DNA of 64,000 nucleotides, taken from assembly GCA_014534235.1 (NCBI GenBank), contig JACVRW010000002.1, positions 27,257 through 91,256 on the forward strand, in the 5' to 3' direction. The translations under genes and the position numbers were made by a program. Source of the DNA: Thermoleophilaceae bacterium (GTDB taxonomy: Bacteria; Actinomycetota; Thermoleophilia; Solirubrobacterales; Thermoleophilaceae). Within the stretch, counting starts at the first letter, position 1, and each line of letters starts with the position of its first letter. Positions 51,667 to 60,780 of the stretch are shown here, piece after piece. The notes beneath the pieces are model-generated. The model was given only the letters and a program-made list of their open reading frames with translations. It had not been told where the DNA came from and did no database searches.

Positions 51667-53490
51667 ATGACCCGGCCCCTCGTCCGCGTGGTGTTCGCGC
51701 TTCTCGTGCTCGTCACGATCGCCGCGTTCTTCGTGACGCAACAGTTGAAGAGCGAGTTCCCGCTCGTGCTCCGCTTCGCCACGAAGCCCTCGCAGTTCTC
51801 GCCGAACGGGGACGAGTTTCGCGACAGCTCGGTCGTCGGCTTCGATCTCTCGGAGCCCGCCGAGGTGACGTTCTCGATCACGGACAGCGAGGGCGGCGAG
51901 GTGCGCCGGATCGTCGACGAGCGCCGGCTCGCCGGCGACACCAAGCATCGCTTCCTCTGGGACGGCCGGGACGACGAGGGCCGTGTGGTGCCCGACGGGA
52001 CGTACCGGATGCGAGTCGTCCGCCGCGACGAGAACCGGGTGATCAACTCCGTCAAGACGATCACCGTGGACACGGAACCCCCGCGTGTGACGCTCGTGGG
52101 GGCGGATCCTTCGGTGATAAGGACCCGCCGCGTCGCGCAGCGCCCGCGCGTGCGCATTCGCTACCGGGGGCCTGTGAACGCCGCGCCGGAGTTCCGCGTC
52201 TTCCGCACCGACGACCGCCGGCCGCGTGTGGTGCGCCGGTTCCGCGGCGACGACACGAGAAGCGGGGTCTGGCGCGGCGAGGTCGCCGCCGGTCCGGACG
52301 CGACCAGGCCCGCGGATGACGGCATCTACGCGTTCACGGTGACCGTCCGCGACCGGGCCGGAAACGCGGCGGTCGCGCCCACCGACATCCCCACGCCGAC
52401 GGTCGCTCGCTCCGGGACCGGCGTGTCGGTCGAGAGCCTGACGCTGCGCGGACCGCTCGAGGCGGTGACCGCCGGCTCGGTCGCAGGCCTCGAGGTCGGC
52501 CCGGTCGACCGCAGATTCGACTTCGTCGTCTCGCGGCTCGGCGCGCCGAGCGAGGTGATCCGCCGCGCGCGCCGCGTCGGGGGTCGGTTCGGCTTGCACG
52601 TTCCCCCGAGGACCAGGACGGGCGTATACCTGGTCCGTGTCAGGGCGGGAGACGATCGGGCCGTGTGGCCGCTCGCCGTGGCCGGAAGCCCGCGGGGCCG
52701 GCGCGCCGCCGGCCGGCCGAGGGCGCTGGTCGTGCTTCCGATGATGACCTGGCAGGGGCTCAACCAGGTGGACGACGACGCCGACGGCTTCGCGGACACC
52801 CTGCCCGGCGGCGGCCCCATACGTCTCGAGCGCCACTTTGCGGGCGGTCGCGCGCCGCCCAGGCTGGGCGCCGAGGCCGCGCCTCTCCTGCGGTACGCGG
52901 ACGCCGCGCGCCTGGCGTACGACCTGACGACCGACGTCGCGCTGGCGGGAGGCCATGGACGGCGCCTCGGGAGCGCCCCGGGGCTGGTGTTCGCGGGGAG
53001 CGCGGTCTGGCTGCCGGAGCCGCTCCTGCGCCGCATGCGCCACTACGTCGTCGGGGGCGGGCGGGTCGCGTCGTTTGGAGCCGACGCCTTTCGCCGGGAC
53101 GTGACGCTGGAGGGTGGTTCTCTCCGCGCGCCGTCAGGCCGCGGACGGAAGGACGCCTTCGGCGAGCGAACCGAGCTGCTGCGGTCGGCGTCGTCGCCGC
53201 TGAGCGTGGTTCAGGACGACCTCGCACTGTTCGCGCGGCTGCCCGGCTCCATCGGCGAGTTCAGCGTGCTCGAGCTCTCCCGGGGACTGCCCCACGACGC
53301 GGACCGCGTCGCGGCCGCCGACTCCCGTGCGGGCGAGCCCGCGTTCGTCGCATACGAGCTGGGCGAGGGGCTCGTGATCCGAACCGGCACGCCGCAGTGG
53401 GCACGGGGGCTAACGGCCGCCTCGCGCGGCACGGACCTGCGGCAGGTGACGAACCGCGTCTGGCGCCTCCTGTCCGGCCGAGGCGGCTGA
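51667..53490 (+). CDS. Membrane-anchored protein with FlgD/Ig-like repeats and C-terminal GATase-like domain
   Basis: Protein of 607 residues. N-terminal signal-anchor (VRVVFALLVLVTIAAFFVTQQL). A FlgD-type Ig-like module follows (FSPNGDEFRDSSVVGFDLSEPAEVTFSITDSEGG, FLWDGRDDEGRVVPDGTYRMRV), then a second beta-rich module with DGIYAFTVTVRDRAGN. The C-terminal half (ALVVLPMMTWQGLNQVDDDADGFADTLPGG, LVFAGSAVWLPEPLLRRMRHYVVGGGRVASFGADAF) resembles N,N-dimethylformamidase-beta/GATase1-like modules. Likely exported. Role unknown; the 22-base gap to the beta-propeller gene suggests an operon. Confidence 0.75.
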   Translation: MTRPLVRVVFALLVLVTIAAFFVTQQLKSEFPLVLRFATKPSQFSPNGDEFRDSSVVGFDLSEPAEVTFSITDSEGGEVRRIVDERRLAGDTKHRFLWDGRDDEGRVVPDGTYRMRVVRRDENRVINSVKTITVDTEPPRVTLVGADPSVIRTRRVAQRPRVRIRYRGPVNAAPEFRVFRTDDRRPRVVRRFRGDDTRSGVWRGEVAAGPDATRPADDGIYAFTVTVRDRAGNAAVAPTDIPTPTVARSGTGVSVESLTLRGPLEAVTAGSVAGLEVGPVDRRFDFVVSRLGAPSEVIRRARRVGGRFGLHVPPRTRTGVYLVRVRAGDDRAVWPLAVAGSPRGRRAAGRPRALVVLPMMTWQGLNQVDDDADGFADTLPGGGPIRLERHFAGGRAPPRLGAEAAPLLRYADAARLAYDLTTDVALAGGHGRRLGSAPGLVFAGSAVWLPEPLLRRMRHYVVGGGRVASFGADAFRRDVTLEGGSLRAPSGRGRKDAFGERTELLRSASSPLSVVQDDLALFARLPGSIGEFSVLELSRGLPHDADRVAAADSRAGEPAFVAYELGEGLVIRTGTPQWARGLTAASRGTDLRQVTNRVWRLLSGRGG

Positions 53491-53512
53491 GCCGTTTGTC
53501 ATCCTGCCACCC

Positions 53513-54865
53513 GTGACGAGACGCCGTCTTTTGACCGGCGCCGCGTTGATCGTCCTTGCCCTGGCGGGCGCGATCGGCGTGTACGCCTACAACCAGAACC
53601 AGCCAATCGAGAAGCGGGGGTCCGCCAAGGAGGAGTTCGTCGTGACGGACGCGCCGGAGCCGGAGCCCCCGCCGAAGAAGGAGAACCCCCGGCCCTGGCC
53701 GACCTATGGGTTCGACGACGCGCGCCAGCACATCTCCCCGTACGACCACCGACCGCCCTTCCGGCGCGTCTGGAAGATCGACGCCCACGACACGCTCGAG
53801 TTCCCACCCACCGTTGCCTATGGGCGGGTCTACCTGGCGCAGCAGAAGGGTATGTTCTTCGCCCTCGACGCGGAGACCGGGAAAGTCCACTGGAAGCACT
53901 CGCTCCGGCGCTGCGCGGCGTCCTCGCCGACCGTCGGCAACGGGCTCGTCTATCAGTCCTACATGCACCCCGTGGAGTGCCTGCAGGACCAGCCGGGCGC
54001 CGACGGCTTCCTGCTGGCCTGGGACGCCGATACCGGCAAGGAGCGGTGGCGCTTCAAGTCGGCGCCGATCGAGTCCTCCCCGCTCTTGCACGGGAAGCGG
54101 CTCTTCGTCGGGAGCTGGGACCACAACGTCTACGCGATCAACGCGAACAACGGGAGGAAGATCTGGAGCTTCCAGGCCGACGACCAGGTGAATACCTCGG
54201 CCGCCTACTGGAAGGGGCGAATCTTCATCGCATCCGACGGCGGCACGCTCTACGCGCTGAACGCGAGGAACGGCAAGCTCATCTGGAGCGCCCAGTCGAA
54301 CGCGACCCTCGGCGGGCGCGAGTTCTGGTACGCCACGCCCACGATCGCGTACGGGCGGGTCTACATCGGCAACACCGACGGCACCCTGTACGTGTACGGC
54401 GCCAAGAGCGGCAGGCTGCTCTGGGCGCGGCCGCTCGGCACATACATCTACGGGGCCGCCGCGGTCTACCAGCGCAAAGTGTTCGTCGGCACCTACGACG
54501 GGAAGCTCTTCGCCCTCGACGCCGCGACCGGCGACACGGTTTGGGAGATCCCGGCAAGGGGCGCCGTTCACTCGGCGCCGACGGTCATGGATGGCCTCGT
54601 CTACTACGCGGTCTGCTCGACCTGCGGGTCTGAGGCGCAACGCGCGGTCGCCCCGGGCCCCGACGCCACCTACGCGGTGCGCGCCCGCGACGGCAAGCGC
54701 GTGTGGCGCTTCCGAGACGGTAAGTACGCCAATCCCGTCGTGGTCGACGAGGAGCGCGTCTACGTGACGGGCCGGTCGCACCAGTACGCGCTGGCGCCAC
54801 GGGAGCCGAAGGCGGCGCGGGCCGGTCGGCGGGAGGATCGCTCAGAGCGTACGCGCGGTCGCTGA
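53513..54865 (+). CDS. Membrane-anchored PQQ-like beta-propeller protein
   Basis: Protein of 450 residues from GTG 53513. A signal-anchor (LTGAALIVLALAGAIGVYAYN) and Pro-rich linker precede about seven beta-propeller blades with repeated PTVAYGRVYLAQQKGMFFALDAETGKVHW-like units (ALDAETGK, AWDADTGK, AINANNGR, ALNARNGK, VYGAKSGR, ALDAATGD). Such WD-like PQQ/BamB folds act as binding scaffolds; no quinoprotein dehydrogenase residues can be claimed. The C-terminus is basic. It is the downstream partner of the Ig-like gene. Confidence 0.85.
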   Translation: MTRRRLLTGAALIVLALAGAIGVYAYNQNQPIEKRGSAKEEFVVTDAPEPEPPPKKENPRPWPTYGFDDARQHISPYDHRPPFRRVWKIDAHDTLEFPPTVAYGRVYLAQQKGMFFALDAETGKVHWKHSLRRCAASSPTVGNGLVYQSYMHPVECLQDQPGADGFLLAWDADTGKERWRFKSAPIESSPLLHGKRLFVGSWDHNVYAINANNGRKIWSFQADDQVNTSAAYWKGRIFIASDGGTLYALNARNGKLIWSAQSNATLGGREFWYATPTIAYGRVYIGNTDGTLYVYGAKSGRLLWARPLGTYIYGAAAVYQRKVFVGTYDGKLFALDAATGDTVWEIPARGAVHSAPTVMDGLVYYAVCSTCGSEAQRAVAPGPDATYAVRARDGKRVWRFRDGKYANPVVVDEERVYVTGRSHQYALAPREPKAARAGRREDRSERTRGR

Positions 54866-54944
54866 CACGCAAGGGTCCGCGGAGCGCGCAGGGCGGGGTA
54901 ACGAAGCGGGCCGGTCGCCGCTCGGTGGACCGGCTAGACGGCGC

Positions 54945-55043
54945 CTAGCTGAAATAGGCGACCCCCGGGAGGATCACCACGCAGCGCACGGGGTCGCCCT
55001 CGTGGAGGAGGGCCTCACCCGGGCCGAGGTCGATCCAGCGCAC
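54945..55043 (-). CDS. Possible short ORF or gene fragment
   Basis: GTG 55043 to TAG 54945 encodes 32 residues beginning VRWIDLGPGEALLHEGDPVR and ending CVVILPGVAYFS. The last part looks like the first beta-strand of an alpha/beta-hydrolase-type protein, suggesting a truncated remnant. It overlaps the end of the GT-C gene by 29 bases. It could equally be chance; no ribosome-binding site is seen. The remaining 54866-54944 holds nothing recognisable. Confidence 0.2.
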   Translation of the reverse strand: MRWIDLGPGEALLHEGDPVRCVVILPGVAYFS

Positions 55044-56424
55044 GCGCCGAATCTATCGCCAGCAGCGCGGCGATCAGCGCGCCCGTCAGCGGCCACACCA
55101 GGTAGTAGTTGTTGAACGTGCGCGCGATGAACATCAACCACAGGATCGAGATCGCGAACGCGGCCGCGCCCACCCACAGGTCCCTCGCCCGGTTCTGCGC
55201 GTAGAGAAGCCAGGCGGTGAGCGGAACCCACGTCAGGAGGGCGACCAGCGCGAACGGGTAGTCGCCGTATCGGTCGTCGATGATCCCGAGGCGGACGAGG
55301 ATCGACGACAGCCCGTAGCCAACGATCCGGTAGGTGCCGGCGCCGTAACGGATCGTGTCGTCGTAGAAGGCGACGGGATCGGCGACCAGGAACGGCAGCA
55401 CGCCGGCTACGAGCACCCCTCCGAACCCGAGCGCGGCGCGCTTCAGCTCGTGCCGGTCGGCGCTCGCCTTGAGGAGCATGAGGGCCAGGAAGGGGACCGC
55501 CACCAGCGCGAACTGCTTGAGGAGCACGGCGCCGGCCAGCGCCGCCCCGGCCCACCCGAACCGCCGGCGGGCGACGAGCCCGAAGGCGACCACGAGCAGC
55601 AGCATGCTCGGGGCGTCGTTCTGGCCGAACCACGCGGAGCGCACCGCGATCGGGTTGCAGACGAGCAGCGCGCCGAGCCCGAGGCGCCAGCCGAGCGGGC
55701 CGGGGAAGAGCAAGGCCGCCGGAAGCATCGCGAGCGTGGTGAGCAGCACCAAGAGGCGGTAGTCGTCGAACGGTTTCGGGAGGAGCTGCCAGGCGGCACC
55801 CGTGATCACGGCCCCCGGGAAGTAGGCGAAGTGCTCTAGCGCCACCTCGCGCTCGCGCACGCGCTCAGAGACGGTCCCGTCTCGCGTGTAGAAGCGCTCG
55901 ACGCCGGAGTCGCGGTAGTCGTGGCCGTACGGGTTGTCCAGATGGAGCACCAGGTCTCCGCCGAGTTCGATCTGGTACGTGGAGTCGTTCGTGAAGAACC
56001 ACGGCGCGGTGGACTCGCGCAAGCCCAGCTGGAGGAGCGTCGAGGGCGCCATCAGGAGCACGCCCACGACCAGCACGAGCCCAATGCCCGCCCAGCGGGG
56101 AAGCGCTCGGGCGCCGCGCGGCCGGGCGAGCAGTAACGCCGCGACCGCGCCGCAGAAGAGCGCCGCGACGAACGCGGCCGCCCTGGCGATGCCCACGTCC
56201 CACTCCTCGCCGGCCGCGCGCACGAGCGGCGCAAGCGGTCCTTTCGGCTCGATCGTCCCCGGGCGAAAGCGCCAGGGATCGGAGCCGAGCTCCGGCAGCG
56301 TGATGGCGATGAGGGCGAAGAGGACTCCTACGAGGGCGAAGGCGCCGACCCTGCCAACCTCCTCGCGTCGGACCGGCCGTGCCTCCTCGCGGACGGCGGT
56401 CGGCTGCCTCAGCGGGATGCTCAC
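55015..56424 (-). CDS. GT-C-type polytopic glycosyltransferase-like protein
   Basis: Protein of 469 residues from GTG 56424 (overlapping the O-antigen ligase stop as GTGA). It has about 11 membrane spans and a first extracellular loop with the pattern WFFTNDSTYQIELGGDLVLHLDNPYGHDYR, in which the acidic residues resemble the catalytic loop of GT-C (GT39/GT87-like, polyprenyl-phosphate sugar using) enzymes. Likely adds a mannosyl or other residue from a polyprenyl-P-sugar on the outer face. The frame is open further upstream, but that part overlaps the ligase gene. Confidence 0.8.
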   Translation of the reverse strand: MSIPLRQPTAVREEARPVRREEVGRVGAFALVGVLFALIAITLPELGSDPWRFRPGTIEPKGPLAPLVRAAGEEWDVGIARAAAFVAALFCGAVAALLLARPRGARALPRWAGIGLVLVVGVLLMAPSTLLQLGLRESTAPWFFTNDSTYQIELGGDLVLHLDNPYGHDYRDSGVERFYTRDGTVSERVREREVALEHFAYFPGAVITGAAWQLLPKPFDDYRLLVLLTTLAMLPAALLFPGPLGWRLGLGALLVCNPIAVRSAWFGQNDAPSMLLLVVAFGLVARRRFGWAGAALAGAVLLKQFALVAVPFLALMLLKASADRHELKRAALGFGGVLVAGVLPFLVADPVAFYDDTIRYGAGTYRIVGYGLSSILVRLGIIDDRYGDYPFALVALLTWVPLTAWLLYAQNRARDLWVGAAAFAISILWLMFIARTFNNYYLVWPLTGALIAALLAIDSARALDRPRPG

Positions 56425-57977
56425 GGGGTGACTCTGCCGCGCGGGGCGGTCGGACCGCGCCCGTCGCCGGCGCTCGCCTTCACTGCCGGCGCCCGCTGGC
56501 GTGCGGTGGGTACGGCGCGTCCCTCGGCCCAGGTGAGGTACCCCGCGCCGATCGCGAGCACGAGCCAGGTGATCGGGTCCTCCAGGAAGCCGCTGTAGAA
56601 GAGCGCGTGCACGAACAGCCCCAGGAACGAGGCTAGTAGCGCGAGGCCGAGGGGCTCGTCGCGGCGCCGGACGGCGTCGATCAGTCGCACGCCCCCGGCC
56701 AGCAGCCAGACGTAGAGCGCCAGTCCGAGCACACCGAGCTCCGCAGCCACCGTCAGCGGCGTCGTGTGCGAGACGAAGTTCGGCGTGGGGCGATCGCTGC
56801 CCGCGAGCACGCGGCTCGCGCGAGGTTGGCCGCCGATGCCGACCCCGATCAGCGGATCGCTCTCGATCACGCGCACGGTGTCCTCGACCCGCTCCGTGCG
56901 GTCGCTCGTGATTTGGTTGAGCGACTCGCCGTCGATCAGCTGGACCGCAACGTAGCCGCCGGCGGCAAGCGCGGCGGCGACGGTCAAGACCCCGACGGCG
57001 AGGCGAACGCGGCGCCCGCCCGTGGCGAACGCGAGCGCCAGCGTCACCACGAAGAGCGCGGCCATGCTCGACTGCGAGTAGGAGAACAACAGGCCCGCCC
57101 ACATGAGCGTGAGCGCGGCCACGAGTGCCCAGGCTCGCCACCGCCCGGCGCCGAGCAGCGCCAGCACGATCCCCATGCCCAGCACGAGATGGCGCCCGTA
57201 CAGGCTCGGGTCGCCGAAGAGCGAGGTGACCCGGAAGTAGTCCGTGTTCGCGTTCGAGATCTCGAGGTTCGGCGCGTAGAAGAACAGCTCGTGTGTCGCG
57301 GCCTGCCAGAGGCCCACCGCGGCGAACAGGCAGGCGAGCCCGATCGCGCCCGCCGCTAGCGCGCGGGGGACGGCGCCCGCGAACTCGGCCCTCGCCACCG
57401 TGGCGAGGAGCGCGACGAACGGGAGCGTAAAGAAGGCGAGGAGGTTGGCGCCGGCCTCGAGGTCGTCGGCCCAGAGGAGCGAGCAGCAGGCGAACGCGAA
57501 GAACCCGGCCGCCGGAAGCGCGACCGCCCGCGGCAGCGGGCGCAGCTCCGCGCCGCGCACGGCGCGCCAGGCGAAGGCCGCCACCGTGGCGGCGAGCACG
57601 AAGTACAGCGGGAGAAGACGGCCAAGCCGACCGTCGTCGGCGATCGATACCAGGAAGCGGTTCGAGGTGTCGAAGTCGAGCGGCGGGCGAAATGGCGCCG
57701 CGATCAACACCGCGACCGGCACCAGCGCGGGGCGCCGCGCGAGCACGGCCCCGGCCGCGCCGACGAGCACCAGCCCGACCGCCGCCGCCCCGGCGCCTGT
57801 CGCGCTGCCGAGCCTCTCGAACGGACCCGAGCCGAGGGACAGCGCCAAGCCCGCCTCCGCCAGCACCAGCACCGCGAGCCCGCCCGCAAAGGTGGGCCGA
57901 CCACGGCCCAACAGCACCAATACCGACCCAAGCGCGCCGCCGACCGCGGCAATCTGGGCGGTGTCCGGGTGCTCCAT
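56421..57977 (-). CDS. O-antigen ligase/polymerase-like membrane protein
   Basis: Protein of 518 residues with about 12 hydrophobic segments. In the C-terminal half lies the Wzy/WaaL-type extracellular loop DGESLNQITSDRTERVEDTVRVIESDPLIGVGIGGQP followed by SHTTPLTVAAELGVLGLALYVWLL, matching the O-antigen_lig domain (PLIGVGxG ... HNxxL, here SHTTPL). It probably polymerises or transfers undecaprenyl-linked oligosaccharide at the outer membrane face of the cell membrane. It sits among glycosyltransferases and is coupled to the GT-C gene. Confidence 0.85.
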   Translation of the reverse strand: MEHPDTAQIAAVGGALGSVLVLLGRGRPTFAGGLAVLVLAEAGLALSLGSGPFERLGSATGAGAAAVGLVLVGAAGAVLARRPALVPVAVLIAAPFRPPLDFDTSNRFLVSIADDGRLGRLLPLYFVLAATVAAFAWRAVRGAELRPLPRAVALPAAGFFAFACCSLLWADDLEAGANLLAFFTLPFVALLATVARAEFAGAVPRALAAGAIGLACLFAAVGLWQAATHELFFYAPNLEISNANTDYFRVTSLFGDPSLYGRHLVLGMGIVLALLGAGRWRAWALVAALTLMWAGLLFSYSQSSMAALFVVTLALAFATGGRRVRLAVGVLTVAAALAAGGYVAVQLIDGESLNQITSDRTERVEDTVRVIESDPLIGVGIGGQPRASRVLAGSDRPTPNFVSHTTPLTVAAELGVLGLALYVWLLAGGVRLIDAVRRRDEPLGLALLASFLGLFVHALFYSGFLEDPITWLVLAIGAGYLTWAEGRAVPTARQRAPAVKASAGDGRGPTAPRGRVTP

Positions 57978-58011
57978 CAGGAGGGGACAGCGTAGATGGC
58001 GCGGCGCACGC

Positions 58012-58968
58012 TCAGCCTGTCGTTACCGCCCCCGCTCGCGCGTCGAGCCGGCGGTTGTACGCCTCGGCGGCCTCCCGGATTCCCTCTCCCCGCTGCGGGA
58101 GGGCCTGCTGGCGGGCATGCAGCAGGTAGCGGCGCGGGTCGTGCCCGGGCAGCACCGCGGCCGCCGCGGCCCGAACCAGGTACGCCCAGGTCCAGCACAG
58201 CCTCCAGGCGAGGCGGGTGAGCGGCATGTGGTGCTTGCGGAAATAGAGGTCGCGGCCCCGATGGAACTCGACGATGCGCCGGCGCATCGCGGCCGCGTCG
58301 GTCGAGAGCTTGTCGTGGTGGACGGCCTGCGCGTGCGGGACGAACAGGATCCGCCAGCCCGCGTCGCGGAGGCGCTTGCAGAAGTCGGTCTCGTCCGAGT
58401 AGACGAAGAAGGCGGGATCGAGCCAACCGACCTGCTCGGCCGCCGCCCGGCGCACGAGCAGCGCGCTCGACTGCGCCCAGCCGACCTCGCGCACGTCCGT
58501 CCCGCGGCTCTCCACGGCCACGCGGTCGTGCAGGAACACGGCGGCCGCGAGCGCCCACGCCAGGTCCGGCAGCCGCCAGGCGCAGGCCGTGGGTCGACCG
58601 TCGCTCGTAAGCAGCTGGGCGCCGGCCGCCGCCGCGCCGGGGTCCGAGTCGAGCGCCTCGAGCAGGGCGCGCGTACAGCCCTCTCTGACCTCGGTGTCCT
58701 CGTTCAGCAGCAGGCAGTAGCGCCCGTGTGCCTCGTTCAGCAGGCGCGAGTCGTTCTCGGCCTTGCCGGCCCGCCGGTCGAGCGCGATCAGCCGGACGTC
58801 GCTGTTCAGGGCGCGCACGGCCTCCGCCGAGCCGTCGTCCGAGGCGTTGTCCAGGACGAGGACCTCGCGGGTGACGCCGGCGGGGTGGGTGTGCTCGATC
58901 GCGTCCAGGCACGCGAGCAGCTCGTCCCGCCCGCACGTGTTGACGACGCAGTAGGACAGCTCGGTCAG
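58012..58968 (-). CDS. Glycosyltransferase family 2 (CTG start proposed)
   Basis: The GT2 fold is complete only if translation begins at CTG 58968: it gives LTELSYCVVNTCGRDELLAC, then VLVLDNASDDGSAEAVRALN, LLNEDTEVREG (DxD-like), LLVRRAAAEQVGWLDPAFFVYSDETDFCKRLRDAGWRI and the rhamnosyltransferase-like tail. No ATG, GTG or TTG occurs in frame before a GTG at 58818, which would remove the nucleotide-binding N-terminus. The CTG overlaps the preceding GT4 stop as CTGA. Product: 318 residues, cytoplasmic, probably transferring rhamnose or similar in the glycan cluster. Confidence 0.87.
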   Translation of the reverse strand: MTELSYCVVNTCGRDELLACLDAIEHTHPAGVTREVLVLDNASDDGSAEAVRALNSDVRLIALDRRAGKAENDSRLLNEAHGRYCLLLNEDTEVREGCTRALLEALDSDPGAAAAGAQLLTSDGRPTACAWRLPDLAWALAAAVFLHDRVAVESRGTDVREVGWAQSSALLVRRAAAEQVGWLDPAFFVYSDETDFCKRLRDAGWRILFVPHAQAVHHDKLSTDAAAMRRRIVEFHRGRDLYFRKHHMPLTRLAWRLCWTWAYLVRAAAAAVLPGHDPRRYLLHARQQALPQRGEGIREAAEAYNRRLDARAGAVTTG

Positions 58969-60134
58969 GGCGCCACCTCCTCGAGGACCCGGAGCGCTCG
59001 GAGAGCGAGCGCGTCGCGATCGAACTCGCGCTCGGCCAGGGCGCGGGCGTTCCGGCCGAGCCGCTCGACCTCGGTCGGGTGCTCACGGAGCCATGCCACC
59101 TTCTCGGCAAGGTCCCGGGCGTCGCCCGGCCGCACGAAGAGGCCGGCCTCGTTCCGCTCGACCAGCTCGCGGATCCAGCCGGGCGTGTTCACGATCGCGG
59201 CGCGGCCGGCGGCGAACGTGTCAAAGAGCTTGTTCGGGGAGTTCGTTGCCAGGACCGGCAGGTCCTTGAACAGCGTGAGGCAGGCGTCGGACGCGGCGGC
59301 GAGGCGGGCGACCGAGCCCTTGTCGGGGACCGGGTCGAGGAAGCACACGTTGTCGGGCGCGCGGGCCTCGAGCTGTGGGCGGCGCTTGCCGTCGCCCAGG
59401 AGGACGAAGCGTACGTCGGGCACGAGCCGGGCGGCATCGATCAGCTGGTCGAGATCGTTCGCCTCGCCCATTGCGCCGAAGTAGCTGCACACGAGGCCGT
59501 CGCCCAGCCCGAGGCGCTCACGCTCCGCGCGCCGGGCGAGCGCGGGCGAGAACAGCTCGAGGTCGGACGCGTTCGGCACGAGCGCCACGCGCTCGGGCGG
59601 CACCCCGGAGGAGACGACGCCCTCGCGGATGCCCGGCGACAGCGCGACGACCCGGGCGCTGCACCGGTAGACCAGGCGTTCAAGCATGCGCGCCAGGCGG
59701 CGGAGAAGCGGGTTGCGGAGGGCCCCCATCTGGATCGGCGCCTCGGGCCAGAGGTCGCGGACCTCGAACACGAGCGGCGCCCTCCAGCGCGCCGCCGCGG
59801 CCAGCGCGGGCAGCGCGATCGTGAGCGGCGGCGAGCTGGCGTAGACCACGTCCGGGCGCGGGCCGCGCAGCGCCGCGACGGTCGCGCTCGACGCGAAGCG
59901 GGCGAACGCCAGCATGCGCCGCGGGTAGGAGAGCGCGGTCGCGCGCATGTAGTCCGCGTAGCTGCCGCGTGCGCCCACCACCTCGATGCCGTCCACGTGC
60001 GCGGATTCGCGGGCCGCGGTTACCATCCGGACGGCATGCCCGCGCGCCGCGAATCGGCGCGCGAACTCGTACGAGCGAGTGGCGCCGACGCCCGCACGGG
60101 TGATGAAGAACTGATGGAGGTACAGGATCCGCAT
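58965..60134 (-). CDS. Glycosyltransferase family 4 (WbuB-like)
   Basis: Protein of 389 residues starting MRILYLHQFFITRAGVGATRSYEFARRF, a WbuB/WcaI-type N-terminus. Acceptor-side ARGSYADYMRATALSYPRRMLAFARFA, donor-side LVCSYFGAMGEANDLDQLIDAARLV, and NSPNKLFDTFAAGRAAIVNTPGWIRELVERNEAGLFVRPGD are all present. It is a GT-B retaining enzyme for surface glycan assembly. It diverges from the phosphoglycosyl transferase gene, leaving 63 bases between them. Confidence 0.93.
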   Translation of the reverse strand: MRILYLHQFFITRAGVGATRSYEFARRFAARGHAVRMVTAARESAHVDGIEVVGARGSYADYMRATALSYPRRMLAFARFASSATVAALRGPRPDVVYASSPPLTIALPALAAAARWRAPLVFEVRDLWPEAPIQMGALRNPLLRRLARMLERLVYRCSARVVALSPGIREGVVSSGVPPERVALVPNASDLELFSPALARRAERERLGLGDGLVCSYFGAMGEANDLDQLIDAARLVPDVRFVLLGDGKRRPQLEARAPDNVCFLDPVPDKGSVARLAAASDACLTLFKDLPVLATNSPNKLFDTFAAGRAAIVNTPGWIRELVERNEAGLFVRPGDARDLAEKVAWLREHPTEVERLGRNARALAEREFDRDALALRALRVLEEVAP

Positions 60135-60197
60135 CCGGTACGCACGCCGCCGCGCAAGCGTGGACCGCGGGGGCGGCGCCCCGAACGGTAGTCGTCG

Positions 60198-60779
60198 GTG
60201 AGCCGCGCTCTCGATCTGGTCCTCGCGTCCGTGCTGCTCGTCGTGACCGCCCCGCTCATGGCGGCCGCGGCGATCGCGATCAGGCTCGAGAGTCGCGGGC
60301 CGGTCGTCTACCGGCAGCGGCGGGTGGGGAAGGACGGCCGGCCCTTCGAGCTGTGGAAGCTGCGCACGATGGTCCCCGGCGCGGAGTCGATGGGCGCGGG
60401 GATCTACGTGCTGGAGGGGGATCCACGCATCACGCGCGTGGGCCGGCTGCTGCGCCGCTTCTCGCTGGACGAGCTACCGAACCTGATCAATGTGCTGAAG
60501 GGCGATATGGCGATGGTCGGGCCGAGGCCGACCGTGCAGCAGCAGGTGGACCGCTACACCGAGCGCCAACGCCGCCGGCTGGAGGTCAAGCCGGGCATCA
60601 CCGGCTGGGCGCAGATCAACGGCCGCACCTCGCTGCCGTGGCCCGAGCGGATCGAGCTCGACGTCTGGTACGTCGAGCACCGCTCGCTCCGGCTCGACCT
60701 CGAGATCCTCGTCCGCACCGCTCGCATGCTGGCCACGGGGCACGGTCTCTACAGCGGGGATCTCACGCAGGGCTGGTGA
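60198..60779 (+). CDS. Small phosphoglycosyl transferase (PglC/WecP-type sugar transferase)
   Basis: Protein of 193 residues from GTG 60198. It has the re-entrant N-terminal helix (LDLVLASVLLVVTAPLMAAAAIAIRLES) and the monotopic PGT core: GPVVYRQRRVGKDGRPFELWKLRTM, ITRVGRLLRRFSLDELPNLINVLKGDMAMVGPRP (catalytic Asp-Glu pair), KPGITGWAQINGR and ELDVWYVEHRSLRLDLEIL. It transfers a sugar-1-phosphate from a UDP-sugar to undecaprenyl phosphate, the first membrane step. In size it matches PglC, which uses UDP-diNAcBac. It ends 1 base before the convergent amidase gene. Confidence 0.93.
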   Translation: MSRALDLVLASVLLVVTAPLMAAAAIAIRLESRGPVVYRQRRVGKDGRPFELWKLRTMVPGAESMGAGIYVLEGDPRITRVGRLLRRFSLDELPNLINVLKGDMAMVGPRPTVQQQVDRYTERQRRRLEVKPGITGWAQINGRTSLPWPERIELDVWYVEHRSLRLDLEILVRTARMLATGHGLYSGDLTQGW

Positions 60780-60780
60780 A

